A stretch of 64,000 bases of DNA, from assembly GCA_035307385.1 (NCBI GenBank), contig DATGID010000024.1:186001-250000 (forward strand). Direction: 5' to 3'. The notes beneath the pieces were generated by a model, which saw only the letters and a list, made by a program, of their open reading frames with translations, did not search any database and was not told the origin of the DNA. Source of the stretch: DATBHW01 sp035307385. GTDB lineage: Bacteria; Chloroflexota; Ktedonobacteria; Ktedonobacterales; DATBGS01. Of this stretch, positions 43,298 through 52,149 are shown piece by piece. Position numbers and translations under genes: made by a program. Position 1 is the stretch's first letter. Each line of letters begins with the position of its first letter.

Positions 43298-44854
43298 TCA
43301 TACTGCTCCCGCGCCTGGTGTATGCAGCGCCGGAGTATGCTCCACGTGCGCGGGTTCGGTGGGCGGAATCCGATTGAACATGCGAGTAATATGCGCCAGC
43401 CAATCGCGGTGCCAATCTTGAAGCGCGCCCGGCTGATAACGCCAGGCCCAGTTGCCAGCGGCCCGGCCCGGCATATTCATGCGAGCCTCGCTGCCCAGCG
43501 CCAGCACATCTTGCAAGGGAACAATCGCAAACTGCGCCACTGAACTGAACGCCAGGCGAATCAGATCAAGGCTCACGTTGCTTGCGTCGGTTGCCAGATA
43601 CTCGCGGACGGCGTGTTGCTCCAGTGGCTCGCGGGTTCTATACCAGCCCAACGTAGTATCGTTATCGTGTGTGCCGGTATAGACGAGGGTTTGCCGTTCA
43701 AAGTTATGGGGCAGATGCTCGTTTCTGGCATCGGAGCTAAAGCCGAATTGCAGCACGCGCATGCTGGGAAAGCCAAACTGCTTGCGCAGCGCAACTACCC
43801 CTGGCGTGATGACCCCCAGGTCTTCAGCGATCACCGGAACCTGCCCCAGCGCCTTTTCGAGCGCATTGAACAGGTCTGCGCCCGGGCCTGGCACCCAACG
43901 GCCCTTGACTGCCGTTTCCTCTGTACCGGGAATCTCCCAGTACGCTTCAAATCCGCGAAAATGATCGAGCCGCAGCAGATCGACCAGCGCCAGGGCCGCC
44001 CGGAAACGCTCAATCCACCAGGCATAGCCCGTTTGCGCCAGCTTATCCCAGCGATAGAGCGGATTTCCCCAACGCTGTCCAGTAGCGCTAAAATAATCGG
44101 GCGGCACTCCCGAGACCACGGTTGGGCTGCCCGTCTCGTCCAGATAAAACAACTCGGGATGCGCCCACACATCGGCGCTATCATGGGCTACAAAGATCGG
44201 CAAATCGCCGACGATCTGGATGCTGCGCGCGGTGGCGTGCTGCTTCAGGCTGCTCCACTGCATGGAGAATTGGTATTGCAGATAGGCGTGAAAGTTGGCC
44301 CGCTCCGCCAAGCGATTTTGCCAGGCCGATAGCGCTTCTGGCTTGCGGGCGACAAGATCAGGCTCCCATTCGGTCCAGGGCGCGCCATGATGCTCATCTT
44401 TCAAGGCCATGAAAAGGGCGTAATCATCAATCCAATGCTGATTGTTCTGGCAAAATTGCTCGAACCATTTCCGCTGGTCTGGTGTGGCGCGCGCGTTAAA
44501 GCGCTCGAAAGACTGCCACAACAGCGGCATCTTGAACTCGATCACCGCGCCATAATCCACCGATGTTGTAGGAAACGCCGGTGGAGACGCAAGCGCCGCT
44601 TCCTCCAGCAGACCGTCATTTGCCAACTGGCGCAGCGAGATAAGCAAGTGATTGCCAGCAAACGATGAAAAGCTGGCGTATGGGGAATCAGCATAGCCTG
44701 TGGGACCCAGGGGAAGGACTTGCCAGAGATGCTGCTGGCTGCTGGCGAGAAAGTCGACAAAACGATACGCTTCTTCGCCAAGCTCGCCGATGCCAAATGG
44801 TCCGGGGAGTGAGGTAGGATGCAGCAATATGCCGCTTGAACGGTCTGCCTGCAT
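43298..44854 (-). CDS. malQ: 4-alpha-glucanotransferase (amylomaltase)
   Basis: A GH77 amylomaltase of 518 residues that transfers alpha-1,4-glucan segments in maltodextrin or glycogen metabolism. Conserved blocks include SSGILLHPTSLPGPFGIGELG at the start, QILPLGPTGYADSPY-type text (here VLPLGPTGYADSPYAS), LRLDHFRGF with the nucleophile Asp, IAEDLGVITPGV with the catalytic Glu, and YTGTHDNDTTLGW with the third acid. ATG 44854 is preferred, with GGAGGG about 8 bases upstream. The neighbours (peptidase and epimerase) do not form a glycogen operon. Confidence 0.95.
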   Translation of the reverse strand: MQADRSSGILLHPTSLPGPFGIGELGEEAYRFVDFLASSQQHLWQVLPLGPTGYADSPYASFSSFAGNHLLISLRQLANDGLLEEAALASPPAFPTTSVDYGAVIEFKMPLLWQSFERFNARATPDQRKWFEQFCQNNQHWIDDYALFMALKDEHHGAPWTEWEPDLVARKPEALSAWQNRLAERANFHAYLQYQFSMQWSSLKQHATARSIQIVGDLPIFVAHDSADVWAHPELFYLDETGSPTVVSGVPPDYFSATGQRWGNPLYRWDKLAQTGYAWWIERFRAALALVDLLRLDHFRGFEAYWEIPGTEETAVKGRWVPGPGADLFNALEKALGQVPVIAEDLGVITPGVVALRKQFGFPSMRVLQFGFSSDARNEHLPHNFERQTLVYTGTHDNDTTLGWYRTREPLEQHAVREYLATDASNVSLDLIRLAFSSVAQFAIVPLQDVLALGSEARMNMPGRAAGNWAWRYQPGALQDWHRDWLAHITRMFNRIPPTEPAHVEHTPALHTPGAGAV

Positions 44855-44987
44855 GAGCAAAGCCCTCCAAAATCTCTAGAGAGTGGATACCCCTATTGTG
44901 CCATTCATCATGCCTGGTGCGCCAGCGAAAAGACCTCTGGCGCAAAGAGTCTTACAAATATGATGGTCCTATGAAAGCGTTCTCCGC

Positions 44988-45016
44988 TTGCGTTTTCCAG
45001 CACGGGCCGGTACTAT
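44988..45016 (+). promoter_or_regulatory. Promoter of the sugar epimerase gene
   Basis: TTGCGT (44988-44993), a 17-base spacer and TACTAT (45011-45016), giving a leader of about 100 bases before ATG 45124. Confidence 0.45.
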
Positions 45017-45123
45017 AGAGCCGAGAAGAGGGTATATCATCCAGTGTCGCCTTCTATTACCGCATAGAAAGGGCAAGGCGTTTTTCTGCTTCCAACGCAG
45101 CAGAAAGGCGCGTCAATGTCTCT

Positions 45124-46077
45124 ATGAAGTGTCTGGTTACCGGAGTCGCCGGGTTTGTCGGCTCCCATCTGGCCGAGCGCCTGCTGAGGGATGGGCACAG
45201 CGTCGTGGGAGTAGATGCCTTGACGGACTATTACGCCCGCACGCTCAAGCAAAGAAATCTTCAACGCCTGCAAGAAAACGAGTCCTTCACCTTTCTGGAG
45301 GCTGATCTGAACGCCATCGATCTGGTGACGCTTATCGGTGAAAGCGAGTGGATTTTCCATCAGGCCGGGCAGGCGGGCGTGCGTGCCAGTTGGGGGCAAG
45401 ATTTTGCGCGCTACACCGCCGCGAATATCACTGCCACGCAGCATTTGCTTGAGGCCGCCACGCACGCCTCACGCTTGAAACGCTTTGTCTATGCCTCCTC
45501 CTCTTCGATCTATGGCAACGCGCGTGCCCTGCCGGTAACCGAAGAGACCTTGCCCCAGCCCGTTTCACCTTATGGAGTGACGAAGCTGGCGGGTGAGCAC
45601 CTGTGCATGCTCTACTGGCATAACTACCATGTCCCGACGGTGGCGCTGCGCTACTTCACGGTTTATGGCCCGCGCCAGCGACCGGACATGGCCTTTCATA
45701 AGTTTCTGAAGGCGATGCTGTACGAGGACGAGTTTACCGTCTACGATGATGGCTACCAGACCCGCGATTTTACCTATGTTGCTGATATTGCCGAGGCCAA
45801 TGTTCAAGCCGCGCAGGCTCCCGATGCAGCCGGGCAGGTCTTCAATATCGCGGGCGGCTCGCGGGTTCACCTGCGCAAGGTGATCGAGATAATGGAAAAG
45901 TTGGTTGGCAAGCCCGCGCGTATCCGCTATGAGCCGCCAGCCCTAGGCGATGTGCGCGATACCTTCGCTGATACGACCCGCGCGCAGCACATCCTTGGCT
46001 ATCAGCCGCGAGTGCCGCTCCGCGAGGGTCTGGCGGCTGAAATCGCCTTTCTGCGCGAACTTTATGGATGCGAATAA
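45124..46077 (+). CDS. NAD-dependent sugar-nucleotide epimerase/dehydratase
   Basis: An extended SDR of 317 residues acting on a nucleotide sugar. The cofactor motif is TGVAGFVGSH (6-15), then YASSSSIYGNA with the catalytic Ser/Thr, and SPYGVTKLAGEHL with the Tyr-x3-Lys pair. RYFTVYGPRQRPDMA resembles UDP-glucuronate 4-epimerase and UDP-glucose 4-epimerase relatives, which supply galacturonate- or galactose-type donors. It is preceded by a likely promoter and only a weak ribosome site. It may provide precursors for the envelope glycan cluster, though it is 4 kb away. Confidence 0.88.
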   Translation: MKCLVTGVAGFVGSHLAERLLRDGHSVVGVDALTDYYARTLKQRNLQRLQENESFTFLEADLNAIDLVTLIGESEWIFHQAGQAGVRASWGQDFARYTAANITATQHLLEAATHASRLKRFVYASSSSIYGNARALPVTEETLPQPVSPYGVTKLAGEHLCMLYWHNYHVPTVALRYFTVYGPRQRPDMAFHKFLKAMLYEDEFTVYDDGYQTRDFTYVADIAEANVQAAQAPDAAGQVFNIAGGSRVHLRKVIEIMEKLVGKPARIRYEPPALGDVRDTFADTTRAQHILGYQPRVPLREGLAAEIAFLRELYGCE

Positions 46078-46109
46078 GAGCAGGCGGAGAGCGTTGGAAG
46101 CCAACGTGC

Positions 46110-46622
46110 TCAACGATATAGAAAATACCCGACGAGTCCCGCCAGCGCTAAGATCAGCAGCACATTGACTTTGCGGCTCAGTGCCAGCCCGAACGCCCCC
46201 AGGGCGATGAGCAACCCTCTCCAATCGACGCCAGGCTGGTGGAGAATCGTCCAGACCACCGTCAGCAAGATGCCAACCACAGCCAGCGAGACGCCTTGCA
46301 TCGCTCCCTGCACCCAGGCTTGCCGCTCGATGCGGGCGTATCCAGCGGAAACGGCCAGCACCAGCAGCGCGGGCAGGATAATCGCAATCAGCGCCAGCAA
46401 CGCGCCGAGATAACCGTAGGTGAAATAGCCCAGGCTGATGACCCATAAGCCGTTTGGGCCGGGGCTAATTTGCCCGATGGCAATCGATTGGCCGAAGTCC
46501 GCTTCCTGCGCCCAATCATTGGCAATCAAATCCTGATGCAGGCTGGGAAGATTGCTGAAGCCGCCAGTGGAAAAGAGCGAAGCTTTCAGGAACAACAAAA
46601 AATAGATAATTGGGTTAATCAT
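46110..46622 (-). CDS. Chromate transporter, second half (ChrA-type short subunit)
   Basis: A 170-residue membrane protein with the CHR domain (LFLKASLFSTGGFSNLPSL, then the conserved SIAIGQISPGPNGLWVISLGYFTYG) and about five helices. It corresponds to one half of full-length ChrA, which effluxes chromate or takes up anions by a sulfate-like route. The frame runs on upstream to 46787, but ATG 46622 starts the domain and overlaps the preceding stop by ATGA. The partner half lies directly upstream, so the two short subunits are translationally coupled and likely form a heterodimer. Confidence 0.87.
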   Translation of the reverse strand: MINPIIYFLLFLKASLFSTGGFSNLPSLHQDLIANDWAQEADFGQSIAIGQISPGPNGLWVISLGYFTYGYLGALLALIAIILPALLVLAVSAGYARIERQAWVQGAMQGVSLAVVGILLTVVWTILHQPGVDWRGLLIALGAFGLALSRKVNVLLILALAGLVGYFLYR

Positions 46623-47233
46623 AGCGGTTTCTCTTGCTCTTTTTGCTGGGGCGTCCCTGGGCGCGGTGTAAAGAAGACGATGCCGAGACAAAGCGCGCCA
46701 AGCACCACCACAATCACCGAAAGTTTCAGAAAGATAATCACCACCGCGCTGGCGACCACCAGCGCGCTGCCCGCCAACATAAACCACAGCCCGGATTTAT
46801 GAGCGTGCTGGATGAGTGGGCGCGCGAAGTTCAGCCCCACCAACAGCATGATGCCGCCCGTTGCCGGGATGATGCCGCGCAACACCGCCTGCACCGCTGG
46901 CGCTTGTTCGATCTGCACGAACAACGCGGCGAGCAGGCAAGTGATCGCCACGCTGGGCACAAGCAGGCCAGCCAGCGAGGCAATGATGCCCTTTATCCCG
47001 CCCATCTTCTTGCCCAGCAGGACTGTAAGAGCTATAAGGTTGATGCCTGGAGTCAACAGGCACAGGTTCCAAAGGCGCAGAAACTCTTCCATGGTCAACC
47101 AGCCCTGCTGCTCGATAAACGCCCGCTGAATCAGCAGCGTCGTTGAGGCCCCACCGCCAAAGGACTGTAAGCCGATGCGCGCCCAAAGGCCAAAAAGCCG
47201 CCATGCCCCAGGTTTGGGGTCTTGTTCGCTCAT
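46619..47233 (-). CDS. Chromate transporter, first half (ChrA-type short subunit)
   Basis: A 204-residue membrane protein carrying the N-terminal CHR motif (GLWARIGLQSFGGGASTTLLIQ, then FLRLWNLCLLTPGINLIALTVLLGKKMGGIKG). Short-chain CHR proteins work in pairs with opposite topology, and the next gene supplies the partner. Family chromate resistance is known for some pairs; others are uncharacterised. The motif's usual Pro-Gly pair is present as TPGIN. The gene is first in a two-gene unit, its TGA overlapping the next ATG. No regulator (ChrB/ChrS) is adjacent. Confidence 0.87.
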   Translation of the reverse strand: MSEQDPKPGAWRLFGLWARIGLQSFGGGASTTLLIQRAFIEQQGWLTMEEFLRLWNLCLLTPGINLIALTVLLGKKMGGIKGIIASLAGLLVPSVAITCLLAALFVQIEQAPAVQAVLRGIIPATGGIMLLVGLNFARPLIQHAHKSGLWFMLAGSALVVASAVVIIFLKLSVIVVVLGALCLGIVFFTPRPGTPQQKEQEKPL

Positions 47234-47280
47234 AGGAAAGTGCTCCCTTGTCTTTTAAGAGGATGTGTTGCCAGTCTGAT

Positions 47281-48366
47281 TCAGTCCGCCGCAAGCTGAC
47301 GCAGGCTTGCGCGTATGGCGTCGCCCATCTGGCGGGTGGTCGCTGTGCCGCCCAGATCGGGCGTGCGCACCTGCCCCTCCGCCAGCACAACTTCGATGGC
47401 TCGCAGCAGCAGGGCTGCTGCCTCTTGCTCGCTCAGGAAATCAAGCAAAAGCTGAGCCGACCAGATCGAGGCAATAGGGTTGGCGATGCCCTTGCCCGCG
47501 ATGTCCGGGGCAGAGCCATGAATCGCCTGGAAGAGACTGGGGTAACGGCGCTCCGGGTTGAGGTTTGCGCTCGGCGCGAGGCCCATACTGCCAGCCACCG
47601 CCGCGCCCAAATCGGTGAGGATATCGCCGAAGAGGTTCGAGGCGACGATCACGTCCAGGCTCTCCGGTCTGGCGACCACGCGCGCCGCCAGCGAGTCGAT
47701 AAGCTGCTGCTCGTGGGCAATATCCTGATATTCCGCCGCCACCTGCTTGAAAACCTCATCCCAGAAGACCATCGAATACTGCAAGCTGTTGGATTTTGTG
47801 GCGCTCAACACCCGCTTGCGTCCGTGCTGGCGTGCGTACTCAAAAGCGTAGCGGATAATGCGCTCTGTGCCCTTGCGCGTGAAGGTAGCCGTCTGGATGG
47901 CGACCTCGTCAGCCGTTCCCTGATGGATGCGCCCGCCCATGCCAGCATACTCGCCCTCGGTGTTTTCCCGCACGCAGACCATATCGATCTCTGCCGGACC
48001 TTTGCCTGCCAGTGGGCTGGTCACGCCGGGCAGCAGGCGCATGGGCCGCAGGTTGACGTACTGGTCAAACCCTTGGCGAATGGGCAGCAGCAAGCCCCAC
48101 AGCGTCAGATGGTCTGGCACGCGCGGGTCTCCGACAGGGCCAAGCAAAATGCCATCAAAGCCGCCGCGCTCCAGCATCGCCAGGCCATCCTGCGGCATCA
48201 GCGCGCCTTCGCGCAGATAACGCTCGGTCCCCCAATCGAAGTATGCAGTTGCCAGACGGAAGCCGCCGTGCAGTTCGGCCAGCGCCTCCAGCGTCTGAAG
48301 GCTTTCCGGAATGACTTCCTGGCCGATGCCGTCCCCCGGCAGCACGGCAAGCTGATAATGCCGCAT
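47281..48366 (-). CDS. Isocitrate/isopropylmalate dehydrogenase family (D-malate/tartrate dehydrogenase-like)
   Basis: A 361-residue NAD-dependent beta-decarboxylating dehydrogenase. The family motifs are LPGDGIGQEV, GGFDGILLGPVGDPR, NLRPMRLLPG, VCVRENTEGEYAGMGG and the metal-binding VASNLFGDILTDLGAAVAGSMGLAPSA. The ATKSNSLQYSMVFWDEVF stretch with Trp-Asp-Glu and no typical LeuB serine loop points to tartrate/D-malate dehydrogenase (TtuC/DmlA) rather than LeuB. There is no leuC/leuD nearby, in agreement. The gene lies 24 bases left of the aldo/keto reductase stop and 47 bases right of the chromate transporter start, in the same direction. Confidence 0.86.
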   Translation of the reverse strand: MRHYQLAVLPGDGIGQEVIPESLQTLEALAELHGGFRLATAYFDWGTERYLREGALMPQDGLAMLERGGFDGILLGPVGDPRVPDHLTLWGLLLPIRQGFDQYVNLRPMRLLPGVTSPLAGKGPAEIDMVCVRENTEGEYAGMGGRIHQGTADEVAIQTATFTRKGTERIIRYAFEYARQHGRKRVLSATKSNSLQYSMVFWDEVFKQVAAEYQDIAHEQQLIDSLAARVVARPESLDVIVASNLFGDILTDLGAAVAGSMGLAPSANLNPERRYPSLFQAIHGSAPDIAGKGIANPIASIWSAQLLLDFLSEQEAAALLLRAIEVVLAEGQVRTPDLGGTATTRQMGDAIRASLRQLAAD

Positions 48367-48390
48367 TGGCTCCCCGTCTTTCTCTATCCG

Positions 48391-49347
48391 CTAGGCGCTG
48401 GCAGCATTGAGCGCGGCTATGTCGTCTGTGCTCAGCCGCAGATCGACGGCCCCAAGCAGTTCGCGGACCTGCTCGGCAGACGTGCCGCTGGCAATTGGTG
48501 CGGTGACGCCGGGCCGCGCCAGAATCCAGGCCAGCGCCACCTGCGCAGGCGTTACGTTATGCTCGGCTGCCACACGGTCAACGGCTGCTAACACGGCCCA
48601 GCCTCTCTCGTTCATGAAGCGTTGCTGAATGCCCCCAGCCCGCTGGCTGGTCGGCATGTCTTTATCGGGCCGATATTTGCCGGTGAGGAAGCCACTGGCA
48701 AGCGACGAATAGGTGATCACACCCAAGCCTTCTTTTTGGCACAGCGCCTCTAGCGCGCCCTCATACACAGTGCGCGTCATGAGATTATACGGTGGCTGCA
48801 TACAGGTATAGCGCGCATATCCGTGCTGATCGCTGACCATGAGCGCTTCGGCAACACGCTCCGGGCTGTGCTGCGACGCGCCGATGGCGCGCACCTTGCC
48901 CTGGCGGACCAGTTCATCAAATGCGCCCATTGTTTCTTCTAAGGGTGTCGTCTGGTCGTCTTCATGCGCCTGATAGAGATCAATCACGTCTATTTGTAAG
49001 CGGCGCAGCGATGCCTCCACTTCCTGCATTATAAAGCGCCGCGATAGACCCCGATGGTCTGGCCCGGTGCCCATCGGCTTGCCCAGTTTGGTAGCGATGA
49101 CCAACGCAGCGCGATTGCCTCTGTCACGCATCCAGCGGCCAATGATAGTTTCGGATTCGCCACCAACGTATCCATCTACCCAGGCACAGTACGTATCCGC
49201 CGTGTCGATAAAGTTACCGCCGCCCTCCACATAGGCATCGAGCACAGCAAATGAGGCGGCTTCATCGGCAGTCCAACCAAAGACATTGCCGCCCAGACAG
49301 AATGGAACTACTTCAAGACCAGTGCGACCAAGTGAACGTTTCTGCAA
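48391..49347 (-). CDS. Aldo/keto reductase
   Basis: A 318-residue NADP-dependent aldo/keto reductase with an (alpha/beta)8 barrel. The catalytic tetrad is visible: Asp48 and Tyr53 (FIDTADTY), Lys87 (IATKLGK) and His in DLYQAHEDD. The C-terminal PIASGTSAEQVRELL supplies the NADP phosphate pocket. It belongs to the AKR11/AKR12-like bacterial group (LGRTGLEVVPFCLGGNVFGW) that reduces aldehydes and sugars. It precedes the malate/tartrate dehydrogenase. Upstream of its start lies the structured region at 49430-49593, which is oriented the other way. Confidence 0.9.
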   Translation of the reverse strand: MQKRSLGRTGLEVVPFCLGGNVFGWTADEAASFAVLDAYVEGGGNFIDTADTYCAWVDGYVGGESETIIGRWMRDRGNRAALVIATKLGKPMGTGPDHRGLSRRFIMQEVEASLRRLQIDVIDLYQAHEDDQTTPLEETMGAFDELVRQGKVRAIGASQHSPERVAEALMVSDQHGYARYTCMQPPYNLMTRTVYEGALEALCQKEGLGVITYSSLASGFLTGKYRPDKDMPTSQRAGGIQQRFMNERGWAVLAAVDRVAAEHNVTPAQVALAWILARPGVTAPIASGTSAEQVRELLGAVDLRLSTDDIAALNAASA

Positions 49348-49432
49348 AGAAATCCTCTTTCGCTTCCTGATAAGCAGGCCAGGCAGGAGGTACTTCCTGG
49401 CTACTCTGCTTCCTGGCTGAACGAATATATGC

Positions 49433-49593
49433 TACTATAAGCATGCAGCCTCTTGCTTCTCCCGGCCAACAGTGCCTGGAGAGAGGTTAAGGACTGCGGT
49501 TATGTTCGCTCCTCCATGAACTTGCATGGAGCGTATAGCGGGCGAAGCAACAGAGATGGTCGGGGTTTGTGCCTTAGCCATCTCTGTTTTTCT
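49433..49593 (+). ncRNA. Candidate structured small RNA with own promoter and terminator
   Basis: No protein fits here, but folding signals are dense. An extended -10 (TGC then TACTAT, 49430-49438) is followed by a 12-base closing stem with one mismatch (49453-49464 with 49539-49550). An apical hairpin (49507-49518 with 49525-49533, loop AACTTG) lies inside it. An intrinsic terminator follows (ACAGAGATGG at 49550-49559, CCATCTCTGT at 49578-49587, T run 49587-49591). Predicted transcript is about 150 bases from about 49440. It does not match 6S, SRP, tmRNA or common riboswitch consensus that I know. Confidence 0.4.
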
Positions 49594-49616
49594 CTGGCTG
49601 GGCGTGTCTTCGCGCG

Positions 49617-50816
49617 CTAGCGTGACGAAAACGCCTGGACACCGGTAATATCGCGCCCAACGATGAGCGACTGAACCGTATCGGTGCCTTCATAGGTGAA
49701 AACCGCCTCGATGTCCGCGTGATGCCGCGCGATATGATACTCCAGCAAAATGCCGTTGCCGCCCAGCATCTCCCTGGCCTCGGCCACTACCTCGCGGGCC
49801 AGCCGTGCGTTATTCATCTTCGCTAGCGAAGCCATGGCCGCCGTCATTTTGCCCTCTTCCTGAAGCTGGGCCAGCCGCAAACACAATAACTGCATCGTCG
49901 TGACGTTGGCAAGCATCGTCGCCAGTTTGTGTTGGATGATCTGGAAGTTCGCCAGCGGCTTGCCAAACTGAATGCGCTCGCGGCTATACTTCAGCGCAAT
50001 CTCATAGGCCGCCACCGCGTGCCCGACAGCCTCCCAGGCCACGCCAGAGCGTGTCGCAGTCAGCACCTGGGCGGTATCTTTGAAGCTGCGCGCGTTCGCC
50101 AGCCGATTTTCCGCCGGAATATGCACATCTTTCAGCGAAATATCTGCCTGCCAGACGGCGCGCTTGGAAACCTTGCCGGTCATCACCGTTGGCTCGAAGC
50201 CAGGTGTGCCCTTCTCGACCAGGAAACCGCCCACGTTGCCCTCATCGTCACGCGCCCAGACCACCACGACATCGGCAAACGAGGCGTTGCCAATCCAGCG
50301 TTTGGCCCCATCAAGAACATATTCGTTGCCCACGCGATGCGCTCGCGTCTCCAGCGCCACCGCGTCAGAGCCGTGGTTCGGTTCCGTCAGCGCGAACGCG
50401 CCGATTTTCTCCAGGCGCGCCATCGCTGGCAGCCAGCGCTGTTTCTGCTCCTCCGAGCCAAGCATGGAAATCGAGTGCATCGCCAGGCCAGAATGCACAC
50501 CAAAAAACGTGCAGATGCTGGCATCGCCGCGCGCCAGTTCCAGCGCCATCAGCCCCGAGGCTACCATGCTCGTGCCAGGGCAGCCATAGCCGTGAATGTC
50601 GCTTCCGGCCAGGTTCAGCCGGGCCAGCTTGGGAATGAGTTCAAATGGGAACTCCGCGCGCTCCCAATAGTCGTTGATGACGGGGATAACCTCCTGATCG
50701 CAGAACTGGCGCACGGTATCGCGCACGCGCCGTTCCTCATCGGTCAGCAGTTCATCCATCAGATAAAAGTCGGTCCCGAGCGAATGCGCAATCGACTCCT
50801 TGAGTTCTGCGACCAC
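49617..50816 (-). CDS. Acyl-CoA dehydrogenase (glutaryl-CoA dehydrogenase-like)
   Basis: A 399-residue FAD acyl-CoA dehydrogenase. Signatures include GAFALTEPNHGSDA (flavin/substrate loop), KRWIGNA and the catalytic Glu in FTYEGTDTVQSLIVGRDITG at the C-terminus, which matches glutaryl-CoA dehydrogenases and relatives. The GYGCPGTS stretch near residue 77 also resembles GCDH, but decarboxylating activity cannot be assigned from this. It oxidises acyl-CoA to enoyl-CoA and passes electrons to ETF. It starts 18 bases downstream of the second acyl-CoA dehydrogenase in the same direction, probably one operon. Confidence 0.88.
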   Translation of the reverse strand: MVAELKESIAHSLGTDFYLMDELLTDEERRVRDTVRQFCDQEVIPVINDYWERAEFPFELIPKLARLNLAGSDIHGYGCPGTSMVASGLMALELARGDASICTFFGVHSGLAMHSISMLGSEEQKQRWLPAMARLEKIGAFALTEPNHGSDAVALETRAHRVGNEYVLDGAKRWIGNASFADVVVVWARDDEGNVGGFLVEKGTPGFEPTVMTGKVSKRAVWQADISLKDVHIPAENRLANARSFKDTAQVLTATRSGVAWEAVGHAVAAYEIALKYSRERIQFGKPLANFQIIQHKLATMLANVTTMQLLCLRLAQLQEEGKMTAAMASLAKMNNARLAREVVAEAREMLGGNGILLEYHIARHHADIEAVFTYEGTDTVQSLIVGRDITGVQAFSSR

Positions 50817-50834
50817 AGGCGGTCTCCCTTCTTG

Positions 50835-52043
50835 CTATTTCTGACGCTGACGAATGATGGCCCTGGCAAGCGAACGCTTATGCACCTCATCCGGCCCATC
50901 AACGATATGCAGCGTGCGTCCATGCGCGTACATCGAGGCCAGCGGGAAATCGTCGCTCATGCCCGCGCCGCCAAAGACCTGAATGGCGCGATTGACCACA
51001 TCCGTCACCACTTGCGGAGCCACAATCTTAATCATGGCAATCTCATTCTGCGCAGCTTTCTTGCCAAGGTTATCAATCATCCAGGCGGCTTTCAGTGTCA
51101 GCAGTCGCGCCTGTTCGATCTCCAGATGCGACTGCGCAATCCAATCCTGAATCACGCCCTGTTCGGCCAGCGTCTTGCCGAAGGTCACGCGCTTGAGCGC
51201 GCGCTCGCACATCAGGTCCAGCGCGTACTCCGCCATGCCAATGGCGCGCATGCAGTGATGGATGCGCCCAGGCCCCAGCCGCGCCTGCGCAATGGCAAAG
51301 CCGCTGCCCTCTTCGCCCAGCAAATTGCTGACCGGCACGCGCACGTTCTCGAACAGCACTTCGCAGTGGCTTTCATTATCGACATAGCCCATGACGGGCA
51401 GGTTGCGTACCACCGTCACGCCTGGGGTATCCCTGGGCACCAGCACCATGCTTTGCTGAGTATATCTATCGGAGCTATCGGGAGCCGTTTTGCCCATCAC
51501 GATGAAGATTTTGCAGCGAGGCCGCGCCGCACCAGAAATCCACCACTTGCGCCCGTTCAGCACATACTCATCGCCCTCGCGGGTAATCGAAAGCTGAATG
51601 TTGGAGGCATCCGAACTGGCGACATCCGGCTCGGTCATCGCAAACGCCGAGCGAATCTCGCCATTGAGCAGCGGCTCCAGCCACTCTTTCTTTTGCTCAG
51701 GCGTGCCAAACTGCGCCAGAATCTCCATATTGCCGGTGTCGGGCGCGGCGCAGTTAAACACCTCGGAAGCCCAGCCAACGCGCCCCATGATCTCGGCCAG
51801 CGGCGCGTACTCCAGATTGGTCAGGCCCGCGCCATATTCCTCATCAGGCAAAAAGAGATTCCATAAACCTTCCGCTTTTGCTTTTGGCTTTAATTCGTCG
51901 ATAATCTCGGCATGATGATGCGGATTCCCGGAAGCGGCAATTTGATCTCGATACGTCTGCTGATTGGGATAGACATAGCGCTCCATGAAGTCGCTCACCT
52001 GTTGGCGGAGCGTGTTCACATTCTCGGAATAGGCAAAATCCAT
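50835..52043 (-). CDS. Acyl-CoA dehydrogenase (ACAD10/11-like)
   Basis: A 402-residue FAD acyl-CoA dehydrogenase with AFAMTEPDVASSDASNI, RKWWISGA and the C-terminal catalytic region DGPDEVHKRSLARAIIR, typical of the ACAD10/11-like family rather than medium-chain MCAD types. It also has VRVPVSNLLGEEGSGF and QVFGGAGMSDDFPLA. It would act on a branched or long acyl-CoA. It lies upstream of the glutaryl-type paralogue by 18 bases. AAGGAGAAG lies upstream of ATG 52043. Related genes for thiolase (58197) are present further right. Confidence 0.9.
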   Translation of the reverse strand: MDFAYSENVNTLRQQVSDFMERYVYPNQQTYRDQIAASGNPHHHAEIIDELKPKAKAEGLWNLFLPDEEYGAGLTNLEYAPLAEIMGRVGWASEVFNCAAPDTGNMEILAQFGTPEQKKEWLEPLLNGEIRSAFAMTEPDVASSDASNIQLSITREGDEYVLNGRKWWISGAARPRCKIFIVMGKTAPDSSDRYTQQSMVLVPRDTPGVTVVRNLPVMGYVDNESHCEVLFENVRVPVSNLLGEEGSGFAIAQARLGPGRIHHCMRAIGMAEYALDLMCERALKRVTFGKTLAEQGVIQDWIAQSHLEIEQARLLTLKAAWMIDNLGKKAAQNEIAMIKIVAPQVVTDVVNRAIQVFGGAGMSDDFPLASMYAHGRTLHIVDGPDEVHKRSLARAIIRQRQK

Positions 52044-52149
52044 CGCGCTTCTCCTTCACTGGCAAAAGCCGGGGCGGCTCAATCTCGTCATCGAGAAGAC
52101 GTGTCTCGTTGCTGCGCTCAGTATAACATGACAGTTTTGTCATCTTTTG

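Noticed and set aside
47248..48591. 447-codon plus-strand frame
   Set aside because: Antisense to the malate/tartrate dehydrogenase with its family motifs on the minus strand.
49440..49593. 6S, SRP or tmRNA as identity of the candidate RNA
   Set aside because: No SRP GGAAG loop, no tmRNA tag frame, and the central bubble of 6S is not matched; left as an unassigned candidate.
49929..51866. 645-codon plus-strand frame
   Set aside because: Runs antisense to two clear acyl-CoA dehydrogenases; composition is typical of a GC-rich mirror frame.
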